Assembly (NCBI GenBank): GCA_035283845.1
Contig: DATESZ010000015.1
Span: forward strand, 1 to 45,951
Origin: DATESZ01 sp035283845
Lineage (GTDB): Bacteria > Desulfobacterota > Syntrophia > Syntrophales > JACQWR01
Direction of reading: 5' to 3'
Length of the DNA stretch: 45,951 nucleotides
The notes below the pieces were generated by a model. It had not been told where the DNA came from, did no database searches, and saw only the letters and a program-made list of their open reading frames with translations. This document shows, piece by piece, positions 18,047 to 27,100 of this stretch. How positions within the stretch are numbered: the first letter of the stretch is position 1; the number at the start of each line of letters is the position of its first letter. Made by a program: the position numbers and the translations under genes.

Positions 18047-19062
18047 ATAAAAAAAAAATACCCATTGTTTTTTGGGCGCTTCTGGGTCTCATTTTTTTCT
18101 ATTTTTCATTTTTAAGTTATGCCGAAAGTCCTCTAAGTGAAGGCCAGGCCGCTTACACTGTTGATATTCCCAAAGGGGCAAGTTTCCGCAGAATAGTCAA
18201 GCTTCTCGAACAAGCTGGGCTGGTAAAACACAAACTTCTTTTTTACCTTTTGGCTGTTTCCCAAAACGCTGCCGGCCACATAAGGGCGGGGGAATACGAG
18301 CTGGCGGTCTCCATGTCTCCCCATGAGATGCTCAGGAAAATGGTCAAAGGGCAAATCAAGGCATACCCAGTTATCTTTCCTGAAGATATTACAATGAAAG
18401 AAGCTGTCGCCCGACTTGTCACTTACAAACTGGTGGATGAGAAGGAGTTTATGAAGCTTGCGTCAAACCAGGAGTTTCTTGCCTCCCTTGGCATAGAGGG
18501 CGCCAACCTGGAAGGTTATCTATATCCTGACACGTATTTTCTTGACCGATCTATGGGAACAAGGGATATCATCAAGATTATGGTCGGCCGGTTCTGGAAA
18601 AAAGTTACTCCGGATATGCTGGCCAAATCCAAAGAATTAGGTTTTACTACTCAGGAATTCATAACTCTGGCGTCCATTATCGGTAAGGAATCTGGGAATA
18701 AGAATGAAAAACAGATCATTTCTGCCGTGTTTCATAACAGGCTTAAAAAGGGAATGAAATTGCAGAGCGATCCCACGGCAGTTTATGATCTGAATAATTT
18801 TGATGGCATCATAAAGAAGAAGCACCTTCAGAGCAACGTGCCTTACAACACCTACCGTATCAATGGACTGCCGCCTGGCCCCATCGCCAATCCCGGTATT
18901 GATTCATTGCAGGCAGCCCTTTATCCGGCGGCGGTCAATTATCTTTATTTTGTTTCCAAAAACGACGGCACCCACTTTTTTTCCTCTAACTTTACGGCCC
19001 ATAATGAGGCTGTCTCAAGGTATCAGAATAAAAAAGAAAAAGAAGAAGATGCCATACCTTAA
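18043..19062 (+). CDS. mltG: Endolytic murein transglycosylase MltG (YceG-like)
   Basis: Inner-membrane-anchored lytic transglycosylase that cuts nascent glycan strands and sets their length. One membrane segment (about residues 7-26) is followed by a LysM-like domain (YTVDIPKGASFRRIVKLL) and the YceG domain. The conserved ASIIGKESGNKNE contains the putative catalytic Glu216, and LQSDPTAVYDL plus YNTYRINGLPPGPIANPG are family signatures. The length of 339 residues is typical. It is coupled to ruvX. Confidence 0.94.
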   Translation: MNKKKIPIVFWALLGLIFFYFSFLSYAESPLSEGQAAYTVDIPKGASFRRIVKLLEQAGLVKHKLLFYLLAVSQNAAGHIRAGEYELAVSMSPHEMLRKMVKGQIKAYPVIFPEDITMKEAVARLVTYKLVDEKEFMKLASNQEFLASLGIEGANLEGYLYPDTYFLDRSMGTRDIIKIMVGRFWKKVTPDMLAKSKELGFTTQEFITLASIIGKESGNKNEKQIISAVFHNRLKKGMKLQSDPTAVYDLNNFDGIIKKKHLQSNVPYNTYRINGLPPGPIANPGIDSLQAALYPAAVNYLYFVSKNDGTHFFSSNFTAHNEAVSRYQNKKEKEEDAIP

Positions 19063-19100
19063 TAATTGCCTCATCAAAATCCAAATAGGAGGTAACGGTC

Positions 19101-19346
19101 ATGGTTACGGACGCAACGGAAAAAAATAAAAAAACCTCTGCGGCACTTGCCGGCGAAGGATGGGAAAGACGTGCCACCTACTGTGAGCCGCGCCTTTCCG
19201 AGCTTGTTGAAATGTATGAAGAGCTTGGTTACGAGGTTTATCTGAAACCTTTTAATCCTGACGAGGCAACGCAATGCGTTGAATGCATGAAGATCTCGCC
19301 GGAGAAATATGAAACTATATATACAAGAAAATCAGCAACGACATAG
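19101..19346 (+). CDS. Small CxxC protein of unknown function
   Basis: An 81-residue acidic soluble protein with a strong ribosome-binding site (AGGAGGT) before its ATG. No signal or membrane segment is seen. Its core, YCEPRLSELVEMYEELGYEVYL, is followed by a CVEC pair about 15 residues later and a lone Cys before the core, so a metal or redox role is possible. I do not recognise a named family. It lies 38 bp after mltG and just before the bam promoter, so it could belong to either group. The codon pattern and ribosome-binding site make a real gene very likely. Confidence 0.75.
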   Translation: MVTDATEKNKKTSAALAGEGWERRATYCEPRLSELVEMYEELGYEVYLKPFNPDEATQCVECMKISPEKYETIYTRKSATT

Positions 19347-19380
19347 AGTAATTATTCGACGTTCATAATAAATATTTCAC

Positions 19381-19409
19381 TTGACAATAATTTATGCTGA
19401 TAATATATA
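19381..19409 (+). promoter_or_regulatory. Sigma70-type promoter of the bam operon
   Basis: A perfect -35 TTGACA (19381-19386) and a -10 TATATA (19404-19409) are separated by exactly 17 bp, predicting a start near 19416. This is the only strong promoter I found ahead of the 16-kb same-strand gene array, and it lies in the only sizeable gap before bamB. Confidence 0.7.
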
Positions 19410-19422
19410 GCTACATCGTAGC
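19410..19422. promoter_or_regulatory. Palindromic operator candidate over the bam transcription start
   Basis: GCTAC-ATC-GTAGC is a perfect 5-bp inverted repeat with a 3-bp centre. It begins at the base after the -10 box and covers the predicted +1. Such placement suits a repressor. The regulator is not in this window. Confidence 0.5.
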
Positions 19423-19454
19423 GGTATTGTAAATAATTTTGTGTAAAATTAATC

Positions 19455-19589
19455 ATGGTCGCTTCTTTGAAAAAAGGTATATTTATCGCACTCTTACTAT
19501 GAGGTTTGACCTCTAATGCGATTCCATTTGAACAACCTGCGCAGCTTAAAGCCATGACTGCGGAGATACTTAGAGGGGCTAAAAAATGA
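19455..19589 (+). other. Candidate 44-codon leader ORF with an in-frame TGA, overlapping bamB start
   Basis: From ATG 19455 the frame reads MVASLKKGIFIALLL, then TGA (19500-19502), then GLTSNAIPFEQ and onward to AEILRGAKK and a TGA that overlaps the bamB ATG as ATGA. The N-terminal part resembles a signal or membrane segment. The stop/start overlap with bamB suggests that translation of this frame was or is coupled to it. A hairpin GAGGT-TTG-ACCTC begins at the second base of the internal TGA, too close for a normal SECIS. No good Shine-Dalgarno precedes the ATG. It could be a decayed small gene, a regulatory leader peptide or, less likely, a selenopeptide. Confidence 0.35.
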
Positions 19590-21559
19590 GGTACGCAGAG
19601 ACAGGGTATAATTTAGAAATTGATCTATCCCGGGGAAACATTGAGAGGGTAGAAACTGACCCAAGATTAACTGAACTTCATCTTGGGGGTTTAGGCACTA
19701 ACGCCAAGATATTATGGGATAGGGTTCCACCTGAAACTGAACCCTTTTCTCACGATAATCTACTAATATTCAGCACAGGTCTTTTCTGTGGCACTCCCGC
19801 TCCTGGCGCTAATCGTACCATTGTTACCACCTATTCTCCTCAGACCTTGTTAATGGCATATTCAATGATGGGGGGATTTTGGGCGCCAGAATTGAAGTAT
19901 GCCGGTTATGACAAAGTGATCATTCGCGGCAAAGCCCCCTCCCCCAAGCTGGTTTATTTGTGGATAAACAATGACAAAGTAGAAATACGTGATGCCTCTC
20001 ATTTACAGGGTAAAGGCGCGGGTGAAACAGCAGAACTCATTCGACAGGAGTTGAAGGAGCCGAAAGCCCAGGTGGCTGCTATCGGCCTGGCCGGTGAAAA
20101 CAGGGTCTATATGGCTTCCATCGAGCAGGGCAGGTCCAGTGCCAGCCGACTCGGAATAGGCGCCGTTATGGGAGACAAAGGGGTAAAGGCGATAGCTGTT
20201 CGTGGAACAAAGGACGTCAATATTGCCCGACCGGCTGAATTTATGGGGCTTTGCAACGAAGCGCTGAAATATATAAAAGCCCGGGAAGAAAAGCCAATTC
20301 CAGGGGTCATGCCCATATTAGCCGGGCTTGGGTCACCGCAAGAGATGAAACTCGCTGATGAGGAGTGGCACACCCAGAATTTCATGTGGGGAAATTCCCG
20401 CACTCGGAGAAAAGACTTTTGGAACAAGGAAATCGAAGAGAAGTGGAGGGAGACTCAAGAAAATGTGCGGACGCGGTTAATAAGTTGCTATAATTGTCCG
20501 ATGAAATGCGGGGCAACAATTTCCGTCCCAGGAATTTCGACCTACATGATGAAATGCTTCTCGAAACTCACCTATACAATGGCGGCCTATTCAGACCTGG
20601 ATTTTGGTTTTAGAATCGCTCAACTTGCTACGGAGTATGGAGTGGACGGATTCTCAACCCCGCAGGTTATGGCCTTCGCCCTTGAGCTTTACGAAAACGG
20701 CATTTTAACTGACGATGACATGCCAGCGATGCCGTCCGATACAGAGGGGAGATTTTACTGGTTACTTGACAGAATTGTTCGGCGAGAGGGGATAGGAGAT
20801 GTTTTGGCCAATGGTACTTATTGGGCGGCCCGACAGATCGGTAAGGGCGCAGAAGCATATGCTCATAATAACATTAAGAAACATGAGCAGTTGCCTCTCA
20901 AACTGGGAATGTTGAATCCCGTTTATTTCCTTATGTATTCTACCGGCGAGAAAATAAACATTACCCAAATTGAAGGGCAGTTCCCCCAGGCGCCTTTTCC
21001 TACGATGGAGGAGAGAGAAGACTTTGTAAAGGATTGGATCCAGGTTCCTGATGAAAAGTTTAAGCAATATTTGCTTGACTGGGAACCACGGGGAGAACGC
21101 TCTAATCCATATTACCCAACTGTTGACATGTCCTGTGAAATTGTTGACTGGCAAGAGAAGATGCACTACATCGATGACGCCCTCGGGATATGCGCCGGTT
21201 TGTCGTCATTTCCCCTGAAGCCTCCCTATCATATACACAATTTCCCGGCTTTCATCTCATCGGGGACCGGGATCGATATGGATGAAGCCGGGCTATCGAA
21301 AATAGCCAGGAGGAACCGAACTTTAGTTAGGGCCATTAATATAAGAAGAGGCATGAGGAGAGCTGATGAGAAGCCGCCTGAAGACCATTGGAAGAAGAGA
21401 TTTCCCGAGCTTGAAGCTAAGCTCTTAGATGCTTATTACAAATTTAAGGGGTGGGATAATCAGGGTATTCCTACAACAGAGTCTTTACAGGAATTGGATT
21501 TGGCTTACGTTGCGGAAGACTTTGTGCATAGAGGGATTATAAAGAATGAGCAAAGTTAA
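19586..21559 (+). CDS. bamB: BamB: tungsten-dependent AOR-family catalytic subunit of class II benzoyl-CoA reductase
   Basis: Catalytic subunit predicted to reduce benzoyl-CoA to cyclohexa-1,5-diene-1-carboxyl-CoA at a tungsten bis-pterin site. The 657-residue protein is of the aldehyde:ferredoxin oxidoreductase family: GGLGTNAKILWDRVPP and FSTGLFCGTPAPGANRT at the N-terminus, SRLGIGAVMGDKGVKAIAVRG in the pterin-binding domain, and SCYNCPMKCGATI supplying [4Fe-4S] Cys ligands. The assignment to BamB rather than a generic aldehyde oxidoreductase rests on the following bamC-I genes, a gene set known from Geobacter metallireducens and Syntrophus. AGAGGGG lies seven bases before the ATG. The stop overlaps the start of bamC by 14 bp. 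Confidence 0.85.
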   Translation: MRYAETGYNLEIDLSRGNIERVETDPRLTELHLGGLGTNAKILWDRVPPETEPFSHDNLLIFSTGLFCGTPAPGANRTIVTTYSPQTLLMAYSMMGGFWAPELKYAGYDKVIIRGKAPSPKLVYLWINNDKVEIRDASHLQGKGAGETAELIRQELKEPKAQVAAIGLAGENRVYMASIEQGRSSASRLGIGAVMGDKGVKAIAVRGTKDVNIARPAEFMGLCNEALKYIKAREEKPIPGVMPILAGLGSPQEMKLADEEWHTQNFMWGNSRTRRKDFWNKEIEEKWRETQENVRTRLISCYNCPMKCGATISVPGISTYMMKCFSKLTYTMAAYSDLDFGFRIAQLATEYGVDGFSTPQVMAFALELYENGILTDDDMPAMPSDTEGRFYWLLDRIVRREGIGDVLANGTYWAARQIGKGAEAYAHNNIKKHEQLPLKLGMLNPVYFLMYSTGEKINITQIEGQFPQAPFPTMEEREDFVKDWIQVPDEKFKQYLLDWEPRGERSNPYYPTVDMSCEIVDWQEKMHYIDDALGICAGLSSFPLKPPYHIHNFPAFISSGTGIDMDEAGLSKIARRNRTLVRAINIRRGMRRADEKPPEDHWKKRFPELEAKLLDAYYKFKGWDNQGIPTTESLQELDLAYVAEDFVHRGIIKNEQS

Positions 21560-22085
21560 GAAGAAAATCAAGGCAATCAAGATCGACGTTGATAAATGCA
21601 ATGGTTGCCGGGCATGTGAGATGATCTGCTCTGCCTTTCACGCTAACCCAAAATATAGCAGCAATAATCCGGAGAAGGCTCGTATACGGCTGATTAGTGA
21701 TCCAATAAAAGACGTATATCTTCCTGTATACGCTGGTCAGTATACCGCAGCCGAATGTACGGGCAGAGACAAATATGTGATTGACGGAAAGGAATATGAC
21801 GAGTGCGGCTTCTGCAGGACTTCCTGCCCATCCAGGAAGCTTTTCAAAGAACCCGATTCCGGTCTCCCTCTAAAATGCGATATGTGTGAAGACGATCCGC
21901 CGCAAGAAAAGCCCTTGTGTGTTCAGTGGTGCCTTAATGATGCCCTGACCTACGAAGAAAAGGAAGAGGAAGTAGAAGAAGAAGTAAAGTTAGAGGACGT
22001 GGAGACAGGATTGGAATCATTGGCAGACAAATATGGATTGCAGAAGATAATAGATACCGTATCCCGAATGTCAAAGAAGGGCTAA
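21546..22085 (+). CDS. bamC: BamC: iron-sulfur electron-transfer subunit
   Basis: A 179-residue ferredoxin-like protein predicted to carry electrons to BamB. The N-terminal CNGCRACEMICSAFH and the later CGFCRTSCPSRK and CDMCEDDPPQEKPLCVQWC blocks supply Cys ligands for several [4Fe-4S] clusters, as in DmsB-type four-cluster proteins but shorter. A highly acidic stretch (KEEEVEEEVKLEDVE) precedes the C-terminal helix and may act as a docking surface. It overlaps bamB by 14 bp, supporting a tight BamBC complex. Confidence 0.8.
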   Translation: MSKVKKKIKAIKIDVDKCNGCRACEMICSAFHANPKYSSNNPEKARIRLISDPIKDVYLPVYAGQYTAAECTGRDKYVIDGKEYDECGFCRTSCPSRKLFKEPDSGLPLKCDMCEDDPPQEKPLCVQWCLNDALTYEEKEEEVEEEVKLEDVETGLESLADKYGLQKIIDTVSRMSKKG

Positions 22086-22120
22086 GACATTACGGTGAAA
22101 GAAGAGGATTAAAAAAGACA

Positions 22121-23272
22121 GTGGAGACAGTAGCCCCCTACAAAGAGATAATAGATGTCATAAAAGCGAATGGTGGAGATGCCTTCAAAAGATGCTTTCA
22201 ATGCGGATTATGCGATGTTGTTTGTCCGTGGAATAGGGTGACAACGTTCAGTATGCGCAAGTTAGTCCGAGAGGCTACGTTCGGTTTGACTGATATTGAA
22301 AGTGAAGAGATGTGGCGCTGTACTACCTGCGGGAGATGTCCTCAGCAGTGCCCCCGGGACGTAAAACAGATAGAATCCGGTGTATCCTTACGCAGGATTG
22401 CCACGGAATATGGTGTTTTCCCTCCTTCTGTCAAGCCTATCCGCACCATAAGCGGAAGTCTTGTTGGCGAAGGTAACCCCTTGAATGAAGAGCGGAAAAA
22501 GAGGACAGATTGGGCGGAAGGTCTTTCTGTAAAAACGTTCACCGAGGGGATGGAAATTTTATATTTCCCCGACTGCTACTTAAGCTATGACTCACGATTA
22601 AAGAAGGTAGCTCGAGCCACGGCCAATATCCTGAACAAGGCAGGGGTGGATTTCGGGATACTGGGCGCCAAGGAGAATTGCTGCGGAGAAAGCATCCGCA
22701 AGACGGGCGATGAGGACGTATTCAAACGCCTGGCGAAGGAAAATATCAAAACTTTTATCGACAATGGGGTGAAGAAAATCCTCGTTTCTTCCCCTCATTG
22801 CTACCATACCTTCAAAAACGAGTATCCCGAATTTATGGTGAAATTTGAGGTGGTTCATATCTCCCAATATGTATTTGCGCTTATTAATGAGGGCAGGCTT
22901 GAGCTTACCAAGGAGTATGGGAAGAAAGTTACGTGGCATGACCCCTGTTACCTGGGTCGACATAATGGCATATATGACGAACCCCGGGAGGTCTTAGGGA
23001 AGATAGCTGGTTTAGAGTTGCATGAGATGCCTGAGTCGCGGGTAAATAGTTTCTGTTGCGGAGGGGGAGGCGGCAGGATTTGGATGGAAACTCCCAAGGG
23101 TGAAAGATTATCCGACCTCAGAGTAGAACAAGCTATCGGGGTCGGGGCTCAGGTGCTGGTTACTTCCTGCCCCTACTGCATCACCAATTTTGAAGATAGC
23201 AGGTTGAACCGGGAGGGTAGTGAAGTCATAGAGATTAAGGACATCACGGAGATTCTGCAGGAAGTGATTTAG
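22121..23272 (+). CDS. bamD: BamD: HdrD/HdrB-like CCG-domain iron-sulfur protein
   Basis: A 383-residue protein of the heterodisulfide reductase HdrD type: two N-terminal [4Fe-4S] motifs (Cys25/28/31/35 and Cys67/70/73/77) followed by two cysteine-rich CCG domains (ENCCGES at 187-188 and SFCCGGGGG at 312-313) that in HdrB bind noncubane clusters. In the Bam complex it is expected to relay electrons between the HdrA-like BamE and BamBC. It starts with GTG; no close Shine-Dalgarno is obvious. The gene lies 35 bp after bamC. Confidence 0.82.
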   Translation: METVAPYKEIIDVIKANGGDAFKRCFQCGLCDVVCPWNRVTTFSMRKLVREATFGLTDIESEEMWRCTTCGRCPQQCPRDVKQIESGVSLRRIATEYGVFPPSVKPIRTISGSLVGEGNPLNEERKKRTDWAEGLSVKTFTEGMEILYFPDCYLSYDSRLKKVARATANILNKAGVDFGILGAKENCCGESIRKTGDEDVFKRLAKENIKTFIDNGVKKILVSSPHCYHTFKNEYPEFMVKFEVVHISQYVFALINEGRLELTKEYGKKVTWHDPCYLGRHNGIYDEPREVLGKIAGLELHEMPESRVNSFCCGGGGGRIWMETPKGERLSDLRVEQAIGVGAQVLVTSCPYCITNFEDSRLNREGSEVIEIKDITEILQEVI

Positions 23273-23290
23273 AGGAAGAAGAAGCGAAAC

Positions 23291-24094
23291 ATGCAGGAAG
23301 CGATGAGCAAATTGGATCTGGAAGGCGCCGCCTCGGACATAGTCTGCGATCGCTTTTCGGACGAGGGATGGGTCAGGACGAAAGCGTACGTGCCTCGTGA
23401 GATGCAGCTCACCATCTATGTAAATCGCCAGGAACTGGTTACCATCCTGTGCACTCCAACCAAACTGAATTGCCTTGTCCTCGGATTCCTCTACACAGCG
23501 GGAATCATCTCCGGCATGGGCGACGTGGCGAGCATGCGGGTGTGTGAGGAGGAATCGCTGGCAGATGTGATGCTGAGCACCCCCGAATATACCTTGCCAA
23601 CGAAGCGGACACTTACCTCTGGCTGCGGTGGCGGTGCAATTTTCAAAACTCAGGGACAGCGGGTTGATTCGGGTCTCGTTGTTACACCTGAGGAAGTGCT
23701 GTCACTGATGAAGCAGCTTCAAGGGCAGATGGAGTTGTATCGGCTTAGTGGCGGCGTGCACGCCTCAGCTTTGTCCGATACCAGGAGCCTGCTCGTGGTG
23801 GCTGAGGATATCGGACGACATAACACCTTCGACAAGATCCAGGGCGAATGCCTATTGAGGGGGCTATCAAGCAGAGATCAACTGCTCCTGGGCACCGGTC
23901 GCGTTTCATCCGAGATGTTGCTCAAGGCAGCAGAGATGCAGATCCCGGTTGTTGTTTCGCGAACCTCGCCGACGGAGCGCGCCATTTCGCTTGCCCGTGA
24001 TCTGGGCATTGCCCTGGTCGGCTATGCGCGCGGCAGCCGTCTGACGGCGTATTCCCACCCGGAGCGGCTTGGCCGCTCACCAGAAGACAGCTAA
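23291..24094 (+). CDS. fdhD: FdhD-family sulfurtransferase (molybdenum/tungsten cofactor sulfuration)
   Basis: FdhD moves sulfur from a cysteine desulfurase to the bis-pterin cofactor of formate dehydrogenases. The 267-residue protein has the family core (NRQELVTILCTPTKLNCLVLGFLY), the TSGCGGGAIF loop, AEDIGRHNTFDKIQGECLL and C-terminal GYARGSRLTAY. The loop keeps the first Cys, but the second one of the E. coli CxxC pair is Gly here. No formate dehydrogenase gene is in the window; position between bamD and bamE suggests it serves the tungsten cofactor of BamB, which is inference. By eye the gene is richer in G and C and uses more CTG/GCC/CGC codons than its bam neighbours, which hints at separate origin. 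Confidence 0.88.
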   Translation: MQEAMSKLDLEGAASDIVCDRFSDEGWVRTKAYVPREMQLTIYVNRQELVTILCTPTKLNCLVLGFLYTAGIISGMGDVASMRVCEEESLADVMLSTPEYTLPTKRTLTSGCGGGAIFKTQGQRVDSGLVVTPEEVLSLMKQLQGQMELYRLSGGVHASALSDTRSLLVVAEDIGRHNTFDKIQGECLLRGLSSRDQLLLGTGRVSSEMLLKAAEMQIPVVVSRTSPTERAISLARDLGIALVGYARGSRLTAYSHPERLGRSPEDS

Positions 24095-24146
24095 CCCGGC
24101 CGAACCGGACAGTAGGGACACATCAAACCTGATGAGGTGATGGAGA

Positions 24147-27100
24147 GTGGAAAAAGAGCAGATTGAACAGGTTGGTAGCAGTTTCGCGGACAGAAATTTT
24201 GGAGATGTTATGGTTGTGGGCGGAGGGATCAGCGGTATTCAAGCCGCCCTCGATCTTGGCACTGCGGGTTTTAAGGTTTACCTGGTTGACAAAGCGCCAT
24301 CCATTGGCGGCCATATGGCCCAGCTTGACAAGACCTTTCCCACCAATGACTGCTCCATGTGAATACTCTCGCCCAAACTGGTCGAGGTCGGCCGGCATCC
24401 CAATATAGAGGTCCTGACCTATACTGAAGTTGACAGTGTAGAAGGGGAAGCAGGAAACTTCAAGGCAACCCTGGTTAAAAAGCCCAGATATATTATCGAG
24501 AGCAAATGCACGGGTTGCACTACCTGTGTAGAATACTGCCCAATCAAGTACCCTGATCAATTTAATCAAGACATATCGCAGAATAAAGCCGTCCATATAT
24601 ACTTCGCTCAGGCAATTCCCCTGGTCACGTATATAGATGAAAGCTGTATTTACCTTAAAGAGAAGAAATGTCGTATTTGCGAAGCAGTATGTAAGAATAA
24701 GGCCATAGATTTCAATCAAGCGCCTGAGAAGGTGGAAGTAAATGTAGGGGCAATAATTCTGTCTCCGGGCTATGAGCCATTTGATCCGAAGGTGAAGGAG
24801 GAATATCGATACGGACAATTTGTAAACGTGGTTACCAGCGTGGACTATGAACGGCTGTTATGCGCCACCGGGCCATACGAAGGTGAGATAAGACGTATAT
24901 CCGACAAGCAGCATCCCCATAAAATAGCCTGGATTCAATGCGTCGGTTCCCGGCGGGTTACCCCGGGGGAAAACAGTTATTGCTCGGCCGTATGCTGCGC
25001 CTATACCCAGAAACAGGTGATTTTGACAAAAGAACATGACGCAGAGACCCAGTGTACGATATTCCATAACGATATTCGTTCCTATGGAAAGGATTTTGAG
25101 CGATTTTACGAAAGGGCGGAGAAACTTCCCGGTGTTCGATTTTTCAGAAGCTACACGTCAATAGTAAAAGAGCACCCGGAAACCAAGAATGTAACCATAG
25201 GGTATTCTACACCCGACGCTGGAGTAAAAGAAGAAGAATTCGATATGGTGGTGCTGTCCGTTGGATTGAACCCTCCTCGTGACTTTAAGTGCCTGGCAGA
25301 AAGGTTCGGCATTGAGCTCAATTCTTACGGATTCTGTAAAACCAATGCTGTTAATCCTATGGAGACCTCTCGCCCGGGCATTCTTATAAGCGGGGCCTTC
25401 CAAGGTCCTACAGATATTCCCGAGTCGGTTTTTGCCGCCAGCGGGGCCGGCTCCCAATGTGGTGAACTCCTTGACTACCGGCGAGGGAAGCTGGCCAAGG
25501 AAAGGATATATCCGCTGGAAAGGGATGCCTCCAAAGAGGAACCGAGGATAGGAGTTTTTGTGTGTCATTGCGGGGCTAATATCGGCAGGATAGTAAGTGT
25601 TCCTTCCACCGTTGAATATGCCCTGACCTTACCCAATGTTGTCTACGCTCAGGAACAGCTATTTTCCTGCGCTACTAATTGTGCCAAAGAAATAACAGAC
25701 CTGGCAAAGGAAAAAGGGCTCAATCGCGTGGTTGTCGCCGCCTGTAGCCCCAGGACCCTTGAACCGCTATTCCGGGACACCCTCCGGGAGGCGGGAATCA
25801 ATCAATATTATTTAGACATGGCAAATATTAGGGAACATTGTTCCTGGGTCCACGCGAAGGAAAAGGAAGAGGCCACCGAAAAGGCAAAGGATATCATACG
25901 GATGTCGGTAGCCCGCACGTGCCATTTGGAGGCCTTAGAGGAATTTGACCTGCCGGTCAACAAGACGGCGTTAGTGGTAGGCGGCGGTATAGCCGGCATG
26001 ACGTGTGCTCTCTCCATAGCGAATCAGGGACATGAGGTTTCCCTGGTGGAAAAGGATACAGACCTGGGGGGGACGGCGCGAAGGATTCATTCCACCCTGG
26101 AAGGGCTGGATGTTCAGGCCTATTTGCGTGATATTGTGCGCAAGGTTTATCAGCACCCCTTAATACATGTATATACTGAAGCTGCCATCACCGAGGCTAC
26201 GGGTTATGTGGGGAATTTCGTCACATGGGTGAAGTCAGACAGAGGCGTCACAGAGATAAAACATGGAGCAGCCGTTATCGCTATAGGCGCTGACGTATAT
26301 AAACCCACCGAATACCTTTATGGAGAAGATGACAGGGTAATGACCCACCTGGAGTTGGAGGAGCAGATCGCCAAGAGATCAGAAGGGGTGATGAACGCCG
26401 AGAGTCTGGTGATGATACAATGCGTAGGCTGCAGAAATGAAGACAGAAATTACTGCAGCAGGATATGTTGCAGTGAGTCTGTAAAGAACGCTTTGAAATT
26501 GAAAGAGATGAACCCCCGGATGGATATTTACATCCTCTTTCGGGATATGATGACCTATGGGCTTAGTGAGGATTATTACCGGGAAGCGTCCAATAAAGAT
26601 GTAAAATTCATACGCTATGAGTCTCAGGATAAACCTCAGGTAGAAGTTGTTAAAGAGGGCGGCAAGAGCATTCTAAGGGTTACCTTGCCGGATTATATTT
26701 TAGGGAAGAAGCTTCAAATAGACGCTGATATACTTGCTTTGGCGGCGGCCGTTATTCCCTCTGCCGGAACCGGCGAAGTAGCCGGATTATTCAAGGTCTC
26801 TTTGGGGCCGGATATTTTTTTCAAGGAGGCCCATGCCAAATTACGGCCCGTTGAGTTTGCTACAGATGGCGTTTATCTCTGCGGCATGGCTCACTATCCC
26901 AAGCCTATATCGGAAACGATTAACCAGGCTTATGGGGCTGCAGGCCGGGTTTTAACCCTTCTTTCCCATGATACAGTCACAGCCTCCGGCTCTGTTTGCG
27001 CCGTGGATGAGAATAAGTGTATTTCCTGTGGGGCATGCATCACCGTTTGCGCCTATGGCGCCATAGAGTTTCGTAAAACGCCACAGGGCAGAAAAGCCAC

